NCBI GenBank assembly: GCA_016281165.1
Contig: JAEEIC010000026.1
Coordinates: forward strand, 1-13,850
Length of the DNA stretch: 13,850 bases
Source: Bacillota bacterium
GTDB taxonomy: Bacteria > Bacillota > Clostridia > Peptostreptococcales > Anaerovoracaceae
Direction of reading: 5' to 3'
Of this stretch, positions 6,611 through 13,651 are shown piece after piece. Both the position numbers and the translations under genes were made by a program. The number at the start of each line of letters is the position of its first letter. Position 1 is the stretch's first letter. The notes beneath the pieces are model-generated. The model was not told where the DNA came from. It saw nothing but the letters and a program-made list of their open reading frames with translations, and searched no databases.

Positions 6611-8209
6611 ATGAGAGAAACTGTCTATCACGGAGGCCCGATACTGACCATGGACGCCGCTGCTCCGCGGGCCGGGGCGCTCCTGACCGCGGGAGACCGC
6701 GTGATCGCCGCCGGAGATCTTAAAGATGTGATGTCTTTGGCTGAGGATCCCCTCATGGTCGATCTTGAGGGCAGGACCCTGATGCCGGCCTTCGTCGACG
6801 CCCACAGCCACATGGCAGGGATGGGGCTTTACGCCCAAAGATGCGACCTCGAGGGCTGCGAGGATCTTGAGGAGCTGCTGGAGCGCATACGCCGCTACCG
6901 CCTGGAAAAGGGCCTCGTTCACGGCGAGCTCATACGCTGCCGCGGTTACGATCCCGCCTTGATGAAGGAGGGCCGTCATCCCGACGCTGCTCTTTTGGAC
7001 AGCCTCGGCATCGACAATCCAGTCTGCTGCGTGCATCAGTCCGGCCACATGCTGGCCTGCAATACCGCGGCCATGAGGGCCGCCGGCGTAGACGACTCCT
7101 TCGTCTGTCCTCCGGGGGGATACGCGGCCAGAGACGAACACGGCCGTCTCACCGGTTATTTTGAGGAAGCCGCCCAGGCGCCTGTCAGCAGGGTCTTTGA
7201 GACCTTCAGCAGTGCTCAGATCGAGGAGGCGATCCTCGAGGCCCAGGACTATTATCTGCGCCGGGGCGTCACCACCATACAGGATGGGAGCGGCTGCGGT
7301 CCGGAGCGCTTCGCCTGCTTTGAGCGTCTGGCAGAGGCGGGCAGGCTTAAGGCCGACGTGGTGGTATACATCGGTCACAGGCCCGAATACGCGGATTTCT
7401 GGCGATACGCGAAGGAAAGATACGGCGGCGCTTACCGCGGGCATCTTAAGCTGGGCGGGATCAAGCTCGTTCTCGACGGTTCCCCCCAGGCGCGGACGGC
7501 GTGGATGCGCAGGCCCTATGAGGGCGGAGACCCTGACTACCGCGGTTATCCGGCCTTCAGCGACGAATATGTCCTGGATGTTCTCTGCCGCTCCATAGAC
7601 GCGGGCCTTCAGCCCCTCGCCCACTGCAACGGCGACGCCGCCGCGGAGCAATTCCTCTCGATGTGGGAGAGAGCGGTCAGGCTCAAAGGCCGCGGCAAAG
7701 AGCTGCGCCCGGTGATGATACACGCCCAGACCGTCGGCTGCGACCAACTCGACAGGATGGGCGCGGTGGGCATGATGCCCTCGTTCTTCATCGGCCACTG
7801 CTATTTCTGGGGAGACACACACCTGAAGAACTTCGGAAAAGAGCGCGGGATGAGGATCAGCCCGGTAAAGGAGGCCATGGACCGCGGGCTCCCCTTCAGC
7901 TTTCATCAGGACAGCCCGGTAACGAAGCCCGATATGCTCTTCAGTGTCTGGTGTGCGGCGGAGCGCCTCACGAGGAGCGGCGTCCGCATCGGCCCCGAGA
8001 ACCGCGTAAGCGCTTTTGACGCCCTCACCGGAGTCACCCGCGGCGCCGCCTACGGTTACTTCGAAGAGGATGTCAAAGGGGTACTGAAGCCCGGAGCCTT
8101 CGCCGATCTGGTCCTGCTGGACCGCGACCCGGCGGCCGTCCCCCCGGGGGAGATCAAAAACATAAAGGTGCTTAAAACTATATGCAAAGGCGCGGAGCTT
8201 CTGCCGTGA
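6611..8209 (+). CDS. Metal-dependent amidohydrolase, Amidohydro_3 / YtcJ-like
   Basis: A 532-residue TIM-barrel hydrolase of the amidohydrolase superfamily, the normal length for the YtcJ/AepA-like group. The N-terminal beta-domain carries a typical GG-PI-TMD start. FVDAHSHM (61-68) supplies the metal-binding HxH pair (H65, H67). K285 in GGIKLVLDGS is the likely metal-bridging (carboxylated) lysine. H338 in LAHCNGD and H371 in VMIHAQTV are metal ligands, and D434 in HQDSPV is the catalytic aspartate. The C-terminus closes with KGVLKPGAFADLVLLDRDP, the returning beta-domain strand. No signal peptide, so cytoplasmic. It hydrolyses C-N bonds in some small amide or cyclic ureide; the substrate is not identifiable. 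AGGAG at 6596-6600 precedes the ATG by 10 nt. It is the last gene of the apparent AEC-MFS-amidohydrolase operon, so the carriers may serve its substrate or product. Confidence 0.9.
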   Translation: MRETVYHGGPILTMDAAAPRAGALLTAGDRVIAAGDLKDVMSLAEDPLMVDLEGRTLMPAFVDAHSHMAGMGLYAQRCDLEGCEDLEELLERIRRYRLEKGLVHGELIRCRGYDPALMKEGRHPDAALLDSLGIDNPVCCVHQSGHMLACNTAAMRAAGVDDSFVCPPGGYAARDEHGRLTGYFEEAAQAPVSRVFETFSSAQIEEAILEAQDYYLRRGVTTIQDGSGCGPERFACFERLAEAGRLKADVVVYIGHRPEYADFWRYAKERYGGAYRGHLKLGGIKLVLDGSPQARTAWMRRPYEGGDPDYRGYPAFSDEYVLDVLCRSIDAGLQPLAHCNGDAAAEQFLSMWERAVRLKGRGKELRPVMIHAQTVGCDQLDRMGAVGMMPSFFIGHCYFWGDTHLKNFGKERGMRISPVKEAMDRGLPFSFHQDSPVTKPDMLFSVWCAAERLTRSGVRIGPENRVSAFDALTGVTRGAAYGYFEEDVKGVLKPGAFADLVLLDRDPAAVPPGEIKNIKVLKTICKGAELLP

Positions 8210-8246
8210 GGCCGCGCCGGCTTTCTTTCCGGAAGCTCTTTATTTA
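8189..8246 (+). terminator. Possible terminator region overlapping the amidohydrolase stop codon
   Basis: Two alternative stems overlap. GGCGCGG (8189-8195) with CCGCGCC (8212-8218) is followed by GGCTTTCTTT. GAGCTTC (8195-8201) with GAAGCTC (8232-8238) is followed by TTTATTTA. The stop codon (8207-8209) lies in the loop of both. Either could end the operon, but neither has the compact form of the other terminators here. Confidence 0.4.
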
Positions 8247-8354
8247 AGTACAGCCTTTGTTTTTAGAACATAATGAGTAGGAAAATAATAGTGATTACTA
8301 CAAATAATCCTTACGAGATTGTTTGATTTATAACCGGCTATTATTATTATTTAA

Positions 8355-8363
8355 TGGTATAAT
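8355..8363 (+). promoter_or_regulatory. Extended -10 promoter of the small membrane protein gene
   Basis: TGGTATAAT is a perfect extended -10 (TGnTATAAT). No good -35 box is visible 16-18 bp upstream. Transcription would start near 8370, leaving a leader of about 53 nt with AAGGAG at 8407-8412. The box is flanked by an imperfect AT dyad (TTATTATTATTT and TATAATAATT). Confidence 0.6.
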
Positions 8364-8422
8364 AATTGGACAATAGAAGAAATAGTATCTGTTCGTCTAA
8401 AGAAAAAAGGAGAGTTGTGTTT

Positions 8423-8665
8423 ATGAGCAAAAGAGGTAAAATTCTTGGAACCATAGCATATATACTGTTTTTTGGTTCTATTGCAATTATGATTGTCGGA
8501 AGGAGCTTTAATGCTTTCACAATAGGATTGATAGGGATAGTTATATCTATTTTTTATATTATGATTCTAAAGATGATTGCGCAAGTTAATAAAGCTAAAC
8601 TCGAAAGACAAGCAATGGAAGATATTCACAAAATTGCAGAGCAATTAGATAATAAAGAATCTTAA
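8423..8665 (+). CDS. Small two-helix membrane protein of unknown function
   Basis: I do not recognise this protein. From the ATG at 8423 it is 80 residues: a short basic N-terminus (MSKRGK), a first hydrophobic helix at about 7-25, a tight GRSFNAF turn, a second helix at about 31-51, then a charged, probably helical tail (about 55-80) rich in Lys, Glu and Gln. The positive-inside rule would put both ends in the cytoplasm. A TTG at 8366 opens the same frame 19 codons earlier, but it lies at the expected transcription start and lacks a ribosome site, whereas 8423 has AAGGAG 10 nt upstream. Codon use (AAA, ATT, ATA, GAT, AAT) differs strongly from all neighbours, a sign of transfer. It has its own promoter and no evident operon partner. 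It could be a regulator of membrane processes, a holin-like or toxin-like peptide, or an immunity protein; nothing in the sequence decides. Confidence 0.7.
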   Translation: MSKRGKILGTIAYILFFGSIAIMIVGRSFNAFTIGLIGIVISIFYIMILKMIAQVNKAKLERQAMEDIHKIAEQLDNKES

Positions 8666-8752
8666 TCTACAATTGTTTCTTAAAATTTGGGGATAAATAC
8701 ATTGTTATGTTTGGCTCAATATGTTTTTACCTATTATTCAAAATGACCCAAT

Positions 8753-8761
8753 TGCTATAAT
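8753..8761 (+). promoter_or_regulatory. Extended -10 promoter of the GyrI-like gene
   Basis: TGCTATAAT at 8753-8761 fits the extended -10 consensus; no strong -35 is seen. The start would be near 8768, giving a leader of about 105 nt. The leader contains CACGA/TCGTG (8780-8784 with 8806-8810) and TTATTAT/ATAATAA (8830-8836 with 8852-8858) inverted repeats. Confidence 0.55.
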
Positions 8762-8829
8762 CCTTAAATGATAAGATATCACGACCGGTACCTGTTCGTT
8801 TGTAATCGTGGGAAAGACTTCTAAGGAAA

Positions 8830-8858
8830 TTATTATATGCAACCAAGCAACATAATAA
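8830..8858 (+). other. Inverted repeat immediately 5' of the GyrI-like gene's ribosome site
   Basis: TTATTAT (8830-8836) and ATAATAA (8852-8858) form a 7-bp dyad with a 15-nt spacer, ending 5 nt before the GGAGG Shine-Dalgarno. As RNA the stem is weak, being all A-U; as DNA it could be an operator. Function is not shown. Confidence 0.3.
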
Positions 8859-8876
8859 CGATCGGAGGATATGCAA

Positions 8877-9509
8877 GTGGCTTTTGATTTCAAGAAGGAA
8901 TACAAAGGATTCTATATGCCGAAGAAGGAGCCCGGCATCGTGACGGTCCCGCGCGTGAACTATGCCGCCGTCAGGGGGCAGGGCGACCCGAACCTTGAGG
9001 ACGGCGAGTACAAGCAGGCGATCGGCCTGCTCTACGGCATCGCCTATACCATCAAGATGAGCGCGAAGGGCGGCCACAGCATCGAGGGCTTCTTCGATCA
9101 CGTCGTTCCCCCGCTCGAGGGCTTCTGGTGGCAGGAGGGCGCCCGGGGCGTGGACTACGCGCGCAAGGAGGACTTCCGCTGGATCTCCGTGATCCGCCTG
9201 CCGGATTTCGTGACCCCCGAAGACTTCGCCTGGGCAGTCTCCGAAGCGGAAAGAAAAAAGAAGGCGGATTTTTCTAAGGCCGAGTTCTTCAGCTATGACG
9301 AAGGACTGTGCGTTCAGTGCATGCACGTCGGTCCCTTTGACGACGAGCCCGCCACAGTCGCGAAGATGCACGAATATATGGAGGCTCAGGGCTTCGTCCT
9401 GGACATCTCCGCGCGGCGCCTGCACCATGAGATCTATCTCAGCGACGCCAGGAAGACCGCGCCGGACAAGCTTAAAACAGTGATACGCCACCCGATCAGA
9501 AAACTTTAG
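8877..9509 (+). CDS. GyrI-like small-molecule-binding domain protein
   Basis: A 210-residue stand-alone GyrI-like / AraC effector-binding-type domain (SOUL/heme-binding-like fold) with no DNA-binding region. Family marks: FDFKKEYKGFYMPKKEP at the N-terminus, YAAVRGQGDPN (29-39), YGIAYTIKM (53-61), HVVPPLEGFWW (75-85), the HVGPFDD half-site (150-156) and HHEIYLSDARKTAPDKLKT (183-201). Relatives bind cationic or aromatic drugs; some Listeria-type members hydrolyse cyclopropanoid toxins, so a xenobiotic sensing or detoxifying role is possible. I prefer the GTG at 8877: GGAGG (8864-8868) is then 8 nt away, whereas the ATG at 8871 is only 2 nt away, and Met-Ala-Phe-Asp is the usual family start. 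It is monocistronic, between an AT-rich island and a terminator. Confidence 0.85.
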   Translation: MAFDFKKEYKGFYMPKKEPGIVTVPRVNYAAVRGQGDPNLEDGEYKQAIGLLYGIAYTIKMSAKGGHSIEGFFDHVVPPLEGFWWQEGARGVDYARKEDFRWISVIRLPDFVTPEDFAWAVSEAERKKKADFSKAEFFSYDEGLCVQCMHVGPFDDEPATVAKMHEYMEAQGFVLDISARRLHHEIYLSDARKTAPDKLKTVIRHPIRKL

Positions 9510-9545
9510 AACGCTTCGCGCCTCCGCTTTCGAAAAACTTGAAGC

Positions 9546-9569
9546 AGCGCCTGCCAAGGCGCTTTTATT
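9546..9569 (+). terminator. Intrinsic terminator of the GyrI-like gene
   Basis: AGCGCCT (9546-9552) and AGGCGCT (9557-9563) form a 7-bp stem around GCCA and run into TTTTATT. It lies 37 nt past the stop codon and directly abuts the next promoter. Confidence 0.8.
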
Positions 9570-9570
9570 G

Positions 9571-9579
9571 TGGTAAAAT
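9571..9579 (+). promoter_or_regulatory. Extended -10 promoter of the M14 peptidase-AEC operon
   Basis: TGGTAAAAT matches an extended -10 (TGnTAwAAT) and starts 2 nt after the U-tract of the preceding terminator. No clear -35 is present at normal spacing, and the upstream DNA is the terminator stem itself. Transcription would begin near 9586, giving a leader of about 33 nt containing AAAGGAG. Confidence 0.5.
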
Positions 9580-9618
9580 GAAATGTCCGCGATCGCGCGA
9601 GAGCGTAAAGGAGTTCCC

Positions 9619-11007
9619 ATGCTGAAAGAAATTTTTCAAAGGGTGATCGACGAGGTCCCCGACTACAAGACCGTACTTACCAACGACGAGATGGACGAGA
9701 GCTCGCTGAGGCTGGCCGAAGAGCATCCCGAATGCGTTGAGCTCATCGAGCTCTGCCGCACGAGGGCCGGCAAGCCTTTATACTGCCTTAAGATAGGCCA
9801 TGGCGAGAGGAACGCCGTCTTCCTCGGCGCTCCCCATCCCAACGAGCCCATAGGCTCCATGCTTTTGGAGTATTTCTCGCGGCGCCTTGCCGAAGACAGG
9901 GCCCTGCGGGACGAGCTGGGCTACACCTGTTGGATAGTCAAGGCCTGGGACCGCGACGGCATGGTCCTCAACGAGGGCTGGTTCAAGGGCCCCTTCACCA
10001 TCACCAATTACGCGCGGAACTTCTACCGCCCGACGCATCTGGAGCAGGTCGACTGGACCTTCCCCGTCGACTACAAGGATCTGCACTACCACAGCCCCAT
10101 CCCCGAGACCGCGGCCGTGATGAAGCTCATAGACGAGCTCAGGCCCGAGTTCATGTACACCATGCACAACAGCGGCTTCGGCGGCGTCTACTGGTACATC
10201 TACCGCGATATGCCCGAGATCGCCGACGACTTGAGGGCGGGAGCGGAGGCGCAGGGCGTCCCCCTCGATATGGGAGAGCCCGAGATGCCCTACTGCCAGC
10301 TCTATTCTCCCGCCGTATACCGCCTCTCCACCATCAGGGACAAGTATGATTACATGGAGAGCTGCGGCCTGGACGACGTCGGAAAGCGCATCATCTACGG
10401 CGCCTGCAGCGGAGAGTACGCGGGAAGGGCTTACGGCACCATGACCATACTCAACGAGATGCCCTATTTCTTCGATCCCCGCATCAGCGATATGAGCGAG
10501 AGCGGCAGGCTCTTCAGGGACGTCGTGCTCGAGAAGCTCGACTTCGTCTCCGAGGCCAATCACAATGTGCTGAGCTCGGTCGCGGCGGTAAGGAAATACA
10601 TCGATCCCAAGGACCTCTTCCTGCGCATGATAGACGAGTTCTGCACCGAATCCCTGAGCGAGGCCGAGCGGAAGAGCGCCATGAGCGATCCCGCCTACGG
10701 GAGAAAGGCTCTGGTAGCGGAGGAGTTCTCGGCCATACTGGTGAACAAGTTCTACAAGCTGCTCAACTACGGTGTGCTGCTGCGCATGATAGAAAAAGCC
10801 CTGGCCGACATGAAGAAAGCGGGCGAAGAGGACCCGGAGAAGCTCAGGGTCCTTGAAAGCGAGCGCGAAAAGGCCCTCGGATACTTCGACCGCCTCGCCG
10901 CCAGGCTCGAAAAAGACATACACTATCAAGCCATACCCCTGAAAAAACTCATCTCGATCCAGCTCAATTCGGGCTTCCTCACCATGGAATACCTAAAGAA
11001 GGAGAAC
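9619..11007 (+). CDS. M14-family zinc carboxypeptidase-like protein with helical C-terminal extension
   Basis: Protein of 463 residues; stop codon at 11008-11010. It carries the zinc site of M14 (carboxypeptidase A-like) enzymes: HPNE (H73, E76), the third ligand H183 in YTMHNSGFG, and the catalytic glutamate E280 in TMTILNEMPYF. These are in family order and spacing, so a metal-dependent hydrolase removing a C-terminal residue or deacylating a small amide is likely. There is no signal peptide, so it should act in the cytoplasm on imported peptides or conjugates. Residues about 320-463 form an extra mostly helical, charged region after the catalytic domain, longer than in minimal M14 proteins. 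An ATG at 9583 opens the same frame, but it precedes the predicted transcript start; the 9619 ATG has AAAGGAG 5 nt upstream. It is coupled to the AEC carrier downstream (1-nt gap), whose ribosome site lies inside this gene's end. Confidence 0.82.
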
Positions 11008-11011
11008 TGAC

Positions 11012-11923
11012 ATGGAAACAGTACAGGTCCTTGTGAACCAGCTCATAATATTCGTCATCTATCTGGCCATAGGCTTCGCCCTCGAGAAGGCGGGCATGGT
11101 GACCAAGAAGAACAGCGGGGCTCTGACGTCCTTTCTGCTCTACGCGGTGCTGCCCTGCCTCATCGTCAAGGCCTTCATGCAGCCGGGCTCCCCGGAAAAG
11201 ACCCGCGAGCTGCTCTGGGCCCTGCTGCTGGCGGTGATCGCCCTCGCCATCGCCATGATAGTCTCTTATCTCTGCTTTAAGAAGGATCCGATCAGCAATT
11301 TCGGTTCGTCGTTCTCCAACGCCGGCCTGATGGGGCTTCCCCTGATCGCCGCTGTCCTGGGGACCGACGCCGCCTTCTACACCGCGGGCATGGTCGCCAT
11401 GCTCAACGTGCTGCAGTGGACCTACGGCCAGTCCCTCATCACCGGCAACTGGAGCGAGCTGCAGCCGAAGAAGATCGCGAAGAACCCCCTGGTGCTGGCC
11501 TTCGTCGTCGGCCTGCTGGTCTATTTCCTGCAGATACCCCTGCCCAAGACCGTGAGCTCCACCATCAACTCCCTCGCCGCCTGCAGCGCTCCCATCGCCA
11601 TGGTCATCATCGGCGTCTACCTGGGCGGCATGAAGCTCTCCGCCATGAAGGACAGATCGATATGGATCTGCAGCTTCGTGAGGCTCATCGTCATTCCCCT
11701 GATCACCATCGTGGTCTTCGCCCTCTTCAAGGATCTGCCCGTGATACTGCGCATGGCCATCTTCATCTCCGCCATGGCGCCGGTGGGCTCCAACATCGCC
11801 ATCTACGTGGAAAGGCAGGGGCAGGACACCGGTCCCGCCACCGCTTTAGTCTGCCTTTCGACCCTGCTCTGCCTTCTCACCATGCCCGTCATGCTGATGA
11901 TCGCGACGAAGGTCTGGGGATAG
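11012..11923 (+). CDS. AEC family transporter (second copy)
   Basis: A 303-residue, about ten-helix carrier of the AEC/Mem_trans family, closer to the family consensus than the copy at 4307. SNAGLMGLPLI (102-112) is the first-repeat signature; LQWTYGQSLITG (134-145) is the conserved segment ending the first repeat; NPLVLAFVVGLLV (158-170) begins the second repeat; APIAMVIIGVYLG (193-205) and CLSTLLCLLTMPVML (281-295) are the matching later motifs. It is translationally coupled to the M14-like peptidase: GGAG at 11001-11004 lies in the peptidase's last codons and only one base separates stop and start. The pair suggests uptake of the peptidase's substrate or export of its product; whether that is an amino acid, dicarboxylate or N-acyl amino acid is open. 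Confidence 0.9.
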   Translation: METVQVLVNQLIIFVIYLAIGFALEKAGMVTKKNSGALTSFLLYAVLPCLIVKAFMQPGSPEKTRELLWALLLAVIALAIAMIVSYLCFKKDPISNFGSSFSNAGLMGLPLIAAVLGTDAAFYTAGMVAMLNVLQWTYGQSLITGNWSELQPKKIAKNPLVLAFVVGLLVYFLQIPLPKTVSSTINSLAACSAPIAMVIIGVYLGGMKLSAMKDRSIWICSFVRLIVIPLITIVVFALFKDLPVILRMAIFISAMAPVGSNIAIYVERQGQDTGPATALVCLSTLLCLLTMPVMLMIATKVWG

Positions 11924-12016
11924 TACAGGCGGGGAAGGCTCTTCGCGGAGCGCCCATCCCCTTAAGAAAAGCCTTAAGATCAACGCTTCATCGCCGCGAG
12001 GCGATAATGCTCCGGA

Positions 12017-12028
12017 TGTTATATAACA
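12017..12028. promoter_or_regulatory. Perfect 12-bp palindrome, candidate operator or promoter element upstream of the M20 gene
   Basis: TGTTATATAACA is a perfect palindrome in the 198-nt gap between the AEC and M20 genes. About 10 bp downstream, TATAGA at 12038-12043 could be a -10 box, with no convincing -35. The gap also holds CTTAAG twice (11961-11966 and 11973-11978) and an ATCGCC/GGCGAT hairpin (11990-11995 with 12000-12005). Together these suggest that the M20 gene has its own regulated start, but none is decisive. Confidence 0.4.
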
Positions 12029-12063
12029 CGAGCTCTGTATAGATCCGAACATCTCATAAGCTT

Positions 12064-12121
12064 TCCGGCTCCGCCGGAGGAAAGGAGGGTCCCGGGCCGA
12101 GCCGCCCGGGCAAAGACGAAC
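12064..12121 (+). promoter_or_regulatory. Structured M20 leader: hairpin, strong Shine-Dalgarno, hairpin, start
   Basis: Hairpin I is TCCGGC-tcc-GCCGGA (12064-12078). A near-perfect ribosome site, AAAGGAGGG, follows at 12081-12089. Hairpin II, CCCGGGC (12091-12097) with GCCCGGG (12104-12110), comes immediately after, and the ATG is at 12122. Linear spacing from the ribosome site to the ATG is over 30 nt, far too long. If hairpin II folds, the effective spacing falls to about 12 nt. No in-frame ATG, GTG or TTG lies between them. Hairpin I could alternatively pair CTTTCC (12061-12066) with GGAAAG (12079-12084), partly hiding the ribosome site. Confidence 0.6.
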
Positions 12122-13465
12122 ATGAAATACGACACAGCCCTTTTCGCGGAGCATCTGCAGAAGATGTGCCGCGTACCGACCGTATCCAGCGCCGATCCCG
12201 ACAAGACCAGAGTCTCCGACTTTCTCGAGCTCCACAAGGTGATGGAGGAATGCTGGCCCCTGGTCCATGAGAAGATGACCAAAGAAGTCGTCGGCAAGTG
12301 CGGCCTGCTTTATCACTATAAGAGCAGGAAGCCCTCGGGCAGGCTCCCCCTCATGCTCATCGCCCACCAGGACGTGGTCCCCGAGGGCGACTGGTCGATG
12401 TGGAAGTATCCCCCCTTCGGCTCGGAGATCCACGAGAACGCCATCTGGGGCCGCGGGACCACCGATTCCAAGTGCAACATCCAGGCCTACATGGACGCCC
12501 TGACCCTGCTCTTTGAAGAAGGCTGGGAACCCGACTACGACCTCTACCTGGGCTTCGGCTACAACGAAGAGATCATGGGAGGCGTAGGAGCCGCCGCGCC
12601 CATGATAGTCCAGACTCTTAAGGACAGGGGAGTGGTGCTGGGAGGCCTCATCGACGAGTGCGGAGGCATAGTCGAGAAGGACGGAAAGCGCTACGCCGAC
12701 ATCAATATCTGCGAGAAGGGCTATGTGGACGTCGTGTTCACCGCTCTCGACAAGGGAGGCCACGCCGCCTCACCCGAGAAGAACAACGCCCTCGTGAAGC
12801 TGGCGAAGACCATGATCGCCCTCGACGAGAATCCCATGCCGCCCTACATGAGCGGAGTCGTCGTGAAGCAGCTCGAGGCCCAGCACAGATACGGCCTCAT
12901 CGACAACGAAGAGCTGGACGCCCTCTGCGGCGACGTGAAGGCCAACTGGGACAAGATAGTCGCGGTCTGCGAAAAGGACAGGCACCTCAACGGCCTGATC
13001 AGGACCACCAGCGCCATCACCATGTGCCAGGGCTCGGCCCAGGCCAACATCATCCCCGAGAAGGCGACACTCACCGTCAACAACAGGATCCTGCCCGGCC
13101 AGACCATCGACGATCTGCTGGCCCACTTCAGGTCCCTCGTTCCCGAGGGCGTGGAGATCTTCGTCCTCAAGGGCGACGATCCCCCCGCCGAGCAGTCCAC
13201 CGAAAGCGGGCTCTACAAGGTCATTGAAGAGTGCGTGGACGAGCTCTATCCCGGGACCCCGTTGATCCCGACCCTGCTGACCGGCGGCACCGATTCCCGC
13301 TATTACTGCGGCATCTGCCCGGTGGGCAGCGTCTACCGCTTCACCGGCCTCGTGATGGACGGAAAGAGCGGCGGCGCCCACCAGGTCAACGAGCACATCA
13401 GCCTCGACCATCTGGAGGGCGACGTCAGGATGTACGTGAGCATCCTGAAGAAGTACGGGAAATAG
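12122..13465 (+). CDS. M20-family metallopeptidase / deacylase
   Basis: A 447-residue di-zinc hydrolase of the M20 clan (dipeptidase, carboxypeptidase or deacetylase type), normal in length. Metal and catalytic residues appear in order: H82 with D84 in AHQDVVPEG, D115 in GRGTTDSK, general base E149 and ligand E150 in GYNEE, D178 in LIDECGG, and H420 in GAHQVNEHI. The dimerisation domain lies between, at about 200-320, with GGHAASPEKNNA (212-223) as its conserved entry. The pattern W..PPFG...E.AIWGRGTTD resembles the yeast CPS1/PM20D1-like carboxypeptidase group, whose members cleave peptides or N-acyl amino acids. No signal peptide is seen, so it is cytoplasmic. It follows the M14-AEC pair and probably works on related peptides. 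The start codon is separated from its only good ribosome site by a hairpin. Two hairpins follow the stop, the second a clear terminator. Family is sure; substrate is not. Confidence 0.92.
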   Translation: MKYDTALFAEHLQKMCRVPTVSSADPDKTRVSDFLELHKVMEECWPLVHEKMTKEVVGKCGLLYHYKSRKPSGRLPLMLIAHQDVVPEGDWSMWKYPPFGSEIHENAIWGRGTTDSKCNIQAYMDALTLLFEEGWEPDYDLYLGFGYNEEIMGGVGAAAPMIVQTLKDRGVVLGGLIDECGGIVEKDGKRYADINICEKGYVDVVFTALDKGGHAASPEKNNALVKLAKTMIALDENPMPPYMSGVVVKQLEAQHRYGLIDNEELDALCGDVKANWDKIVAVCEKDRHLNGLIRTTSAITMCQGSAQANIIPEKATLTVNNRILPGQTIDDLLAHFRSLVPEGVEIFVLKGDDPPAEQSTESGLYKVIEECVDELYPGTPLIPTLLTGGTDSRYYCGICPVGSVYRFTGLVMDGKSGGAHQVNEHISLDHLEGDVRMYVSILKKYGK

Positions 13466-13470
13466 AAAAA

Positions 13471-13503
13471 CGGGGCTATAAGGCAAGCCTGCCTTCGGCC
13501 CCG
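13471..13503 (+). other. Compound nested hairpin after the M20 stop codon
   Basis: The outer stem CGGGGC/GCCCCG (13471-13476 with 13498-13503) encloses the inner stem AAGGCA/TGCCTT (13480-13485 with 13490-13495). No T-run follows on the plus strand, though five As precede it. It may protect the mRNA 3' end, or act as a minus-strand terminator, but no minus-strand gene is visible to use it. Confidence 0.45.
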
Positions 13504-13523
13504 CGCAAGATATGAACTTTAAA

Positions 13524-13561
13524 GCGCTCCGCAGGATCTGTCCCGCGGAGCGCCTGTTTTT
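13524..13561 (+). terminator. Intrinsic terminator of the M20 transcript
   Basis: A 9-bp stem, GCGCTCCGC (13524-13532) with GCGGAGCGC (13545-13553), with a further GGA/TCC pairing inside the loop, is followed by CTGTTTTT. Confidence 0.87.
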
Positions 13562-13651
13562 ACTTATCTCAATACTCTGTATAGGAAGGTGACCACGCTG
13601 GCGCGGGGACAGTCCTCCGCGGGCCTCTGTTCGTCCGGGCGGAAGACGCGC

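Larger units (their letters stand above)
8240..8870. other. AT-rich island in GC-rich surroundings
   Basis: From about 8240 the sequence changes abruptly to AT-rich, with A/T-ending codons in its only gene. It returns to GC-rich at the GyrI-like gene. It holds one small membrane-protein gene, two extended -10 promoters and little else. No integrase, transposase, terminal inverted repeat or target duplication was seen. The boundaries fall at intergenic points next to a possible terminator on the left and a ribosome-binding site on the right. This is best read as laterally acquired or unameliorated DNA. Confidence 0.6.

Noticed and set aside
4496..7906. Very long (1136-codon) open frame on the minus strand across AEC, MFS and amidohydrolase genes
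   Set aside because: It is antisense to three genes with clear family motifs. Its translation is rich in Arg, Gly, His, Glu and Asp with no recognisable domain, as expected from GC-biased codons read backwards.
8366..8422. TTG start extending the small membrane protein by 19 residues
   Set aside because: It lies 3 nt after the -10 box, at or before the expected transcript start, and has no ribosome site; the ATG at 8423 has one.
9583..9618. Upstream ATG for the M14-like protein
   Set aside because: It falls before the predicted transcription start and lacks a Shine-Dalgarno; the 9619 ATG has AAAGGAG.
11961..11978. Repeated CTTAAG sites as an attachment site or mobile-element end
   Set aside because: Only two 6-bp self-complementary words 6 nt apart; no wider repeat or mobility gene. 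At most a weak hairpin or operator.
13512..13592. Possible 26-residue ORF (Met-Asn-Phe-Lys...) after the M20 gene
   Set aside because: It runs straight through the terminator stem and U-tract and has no ribosome site.
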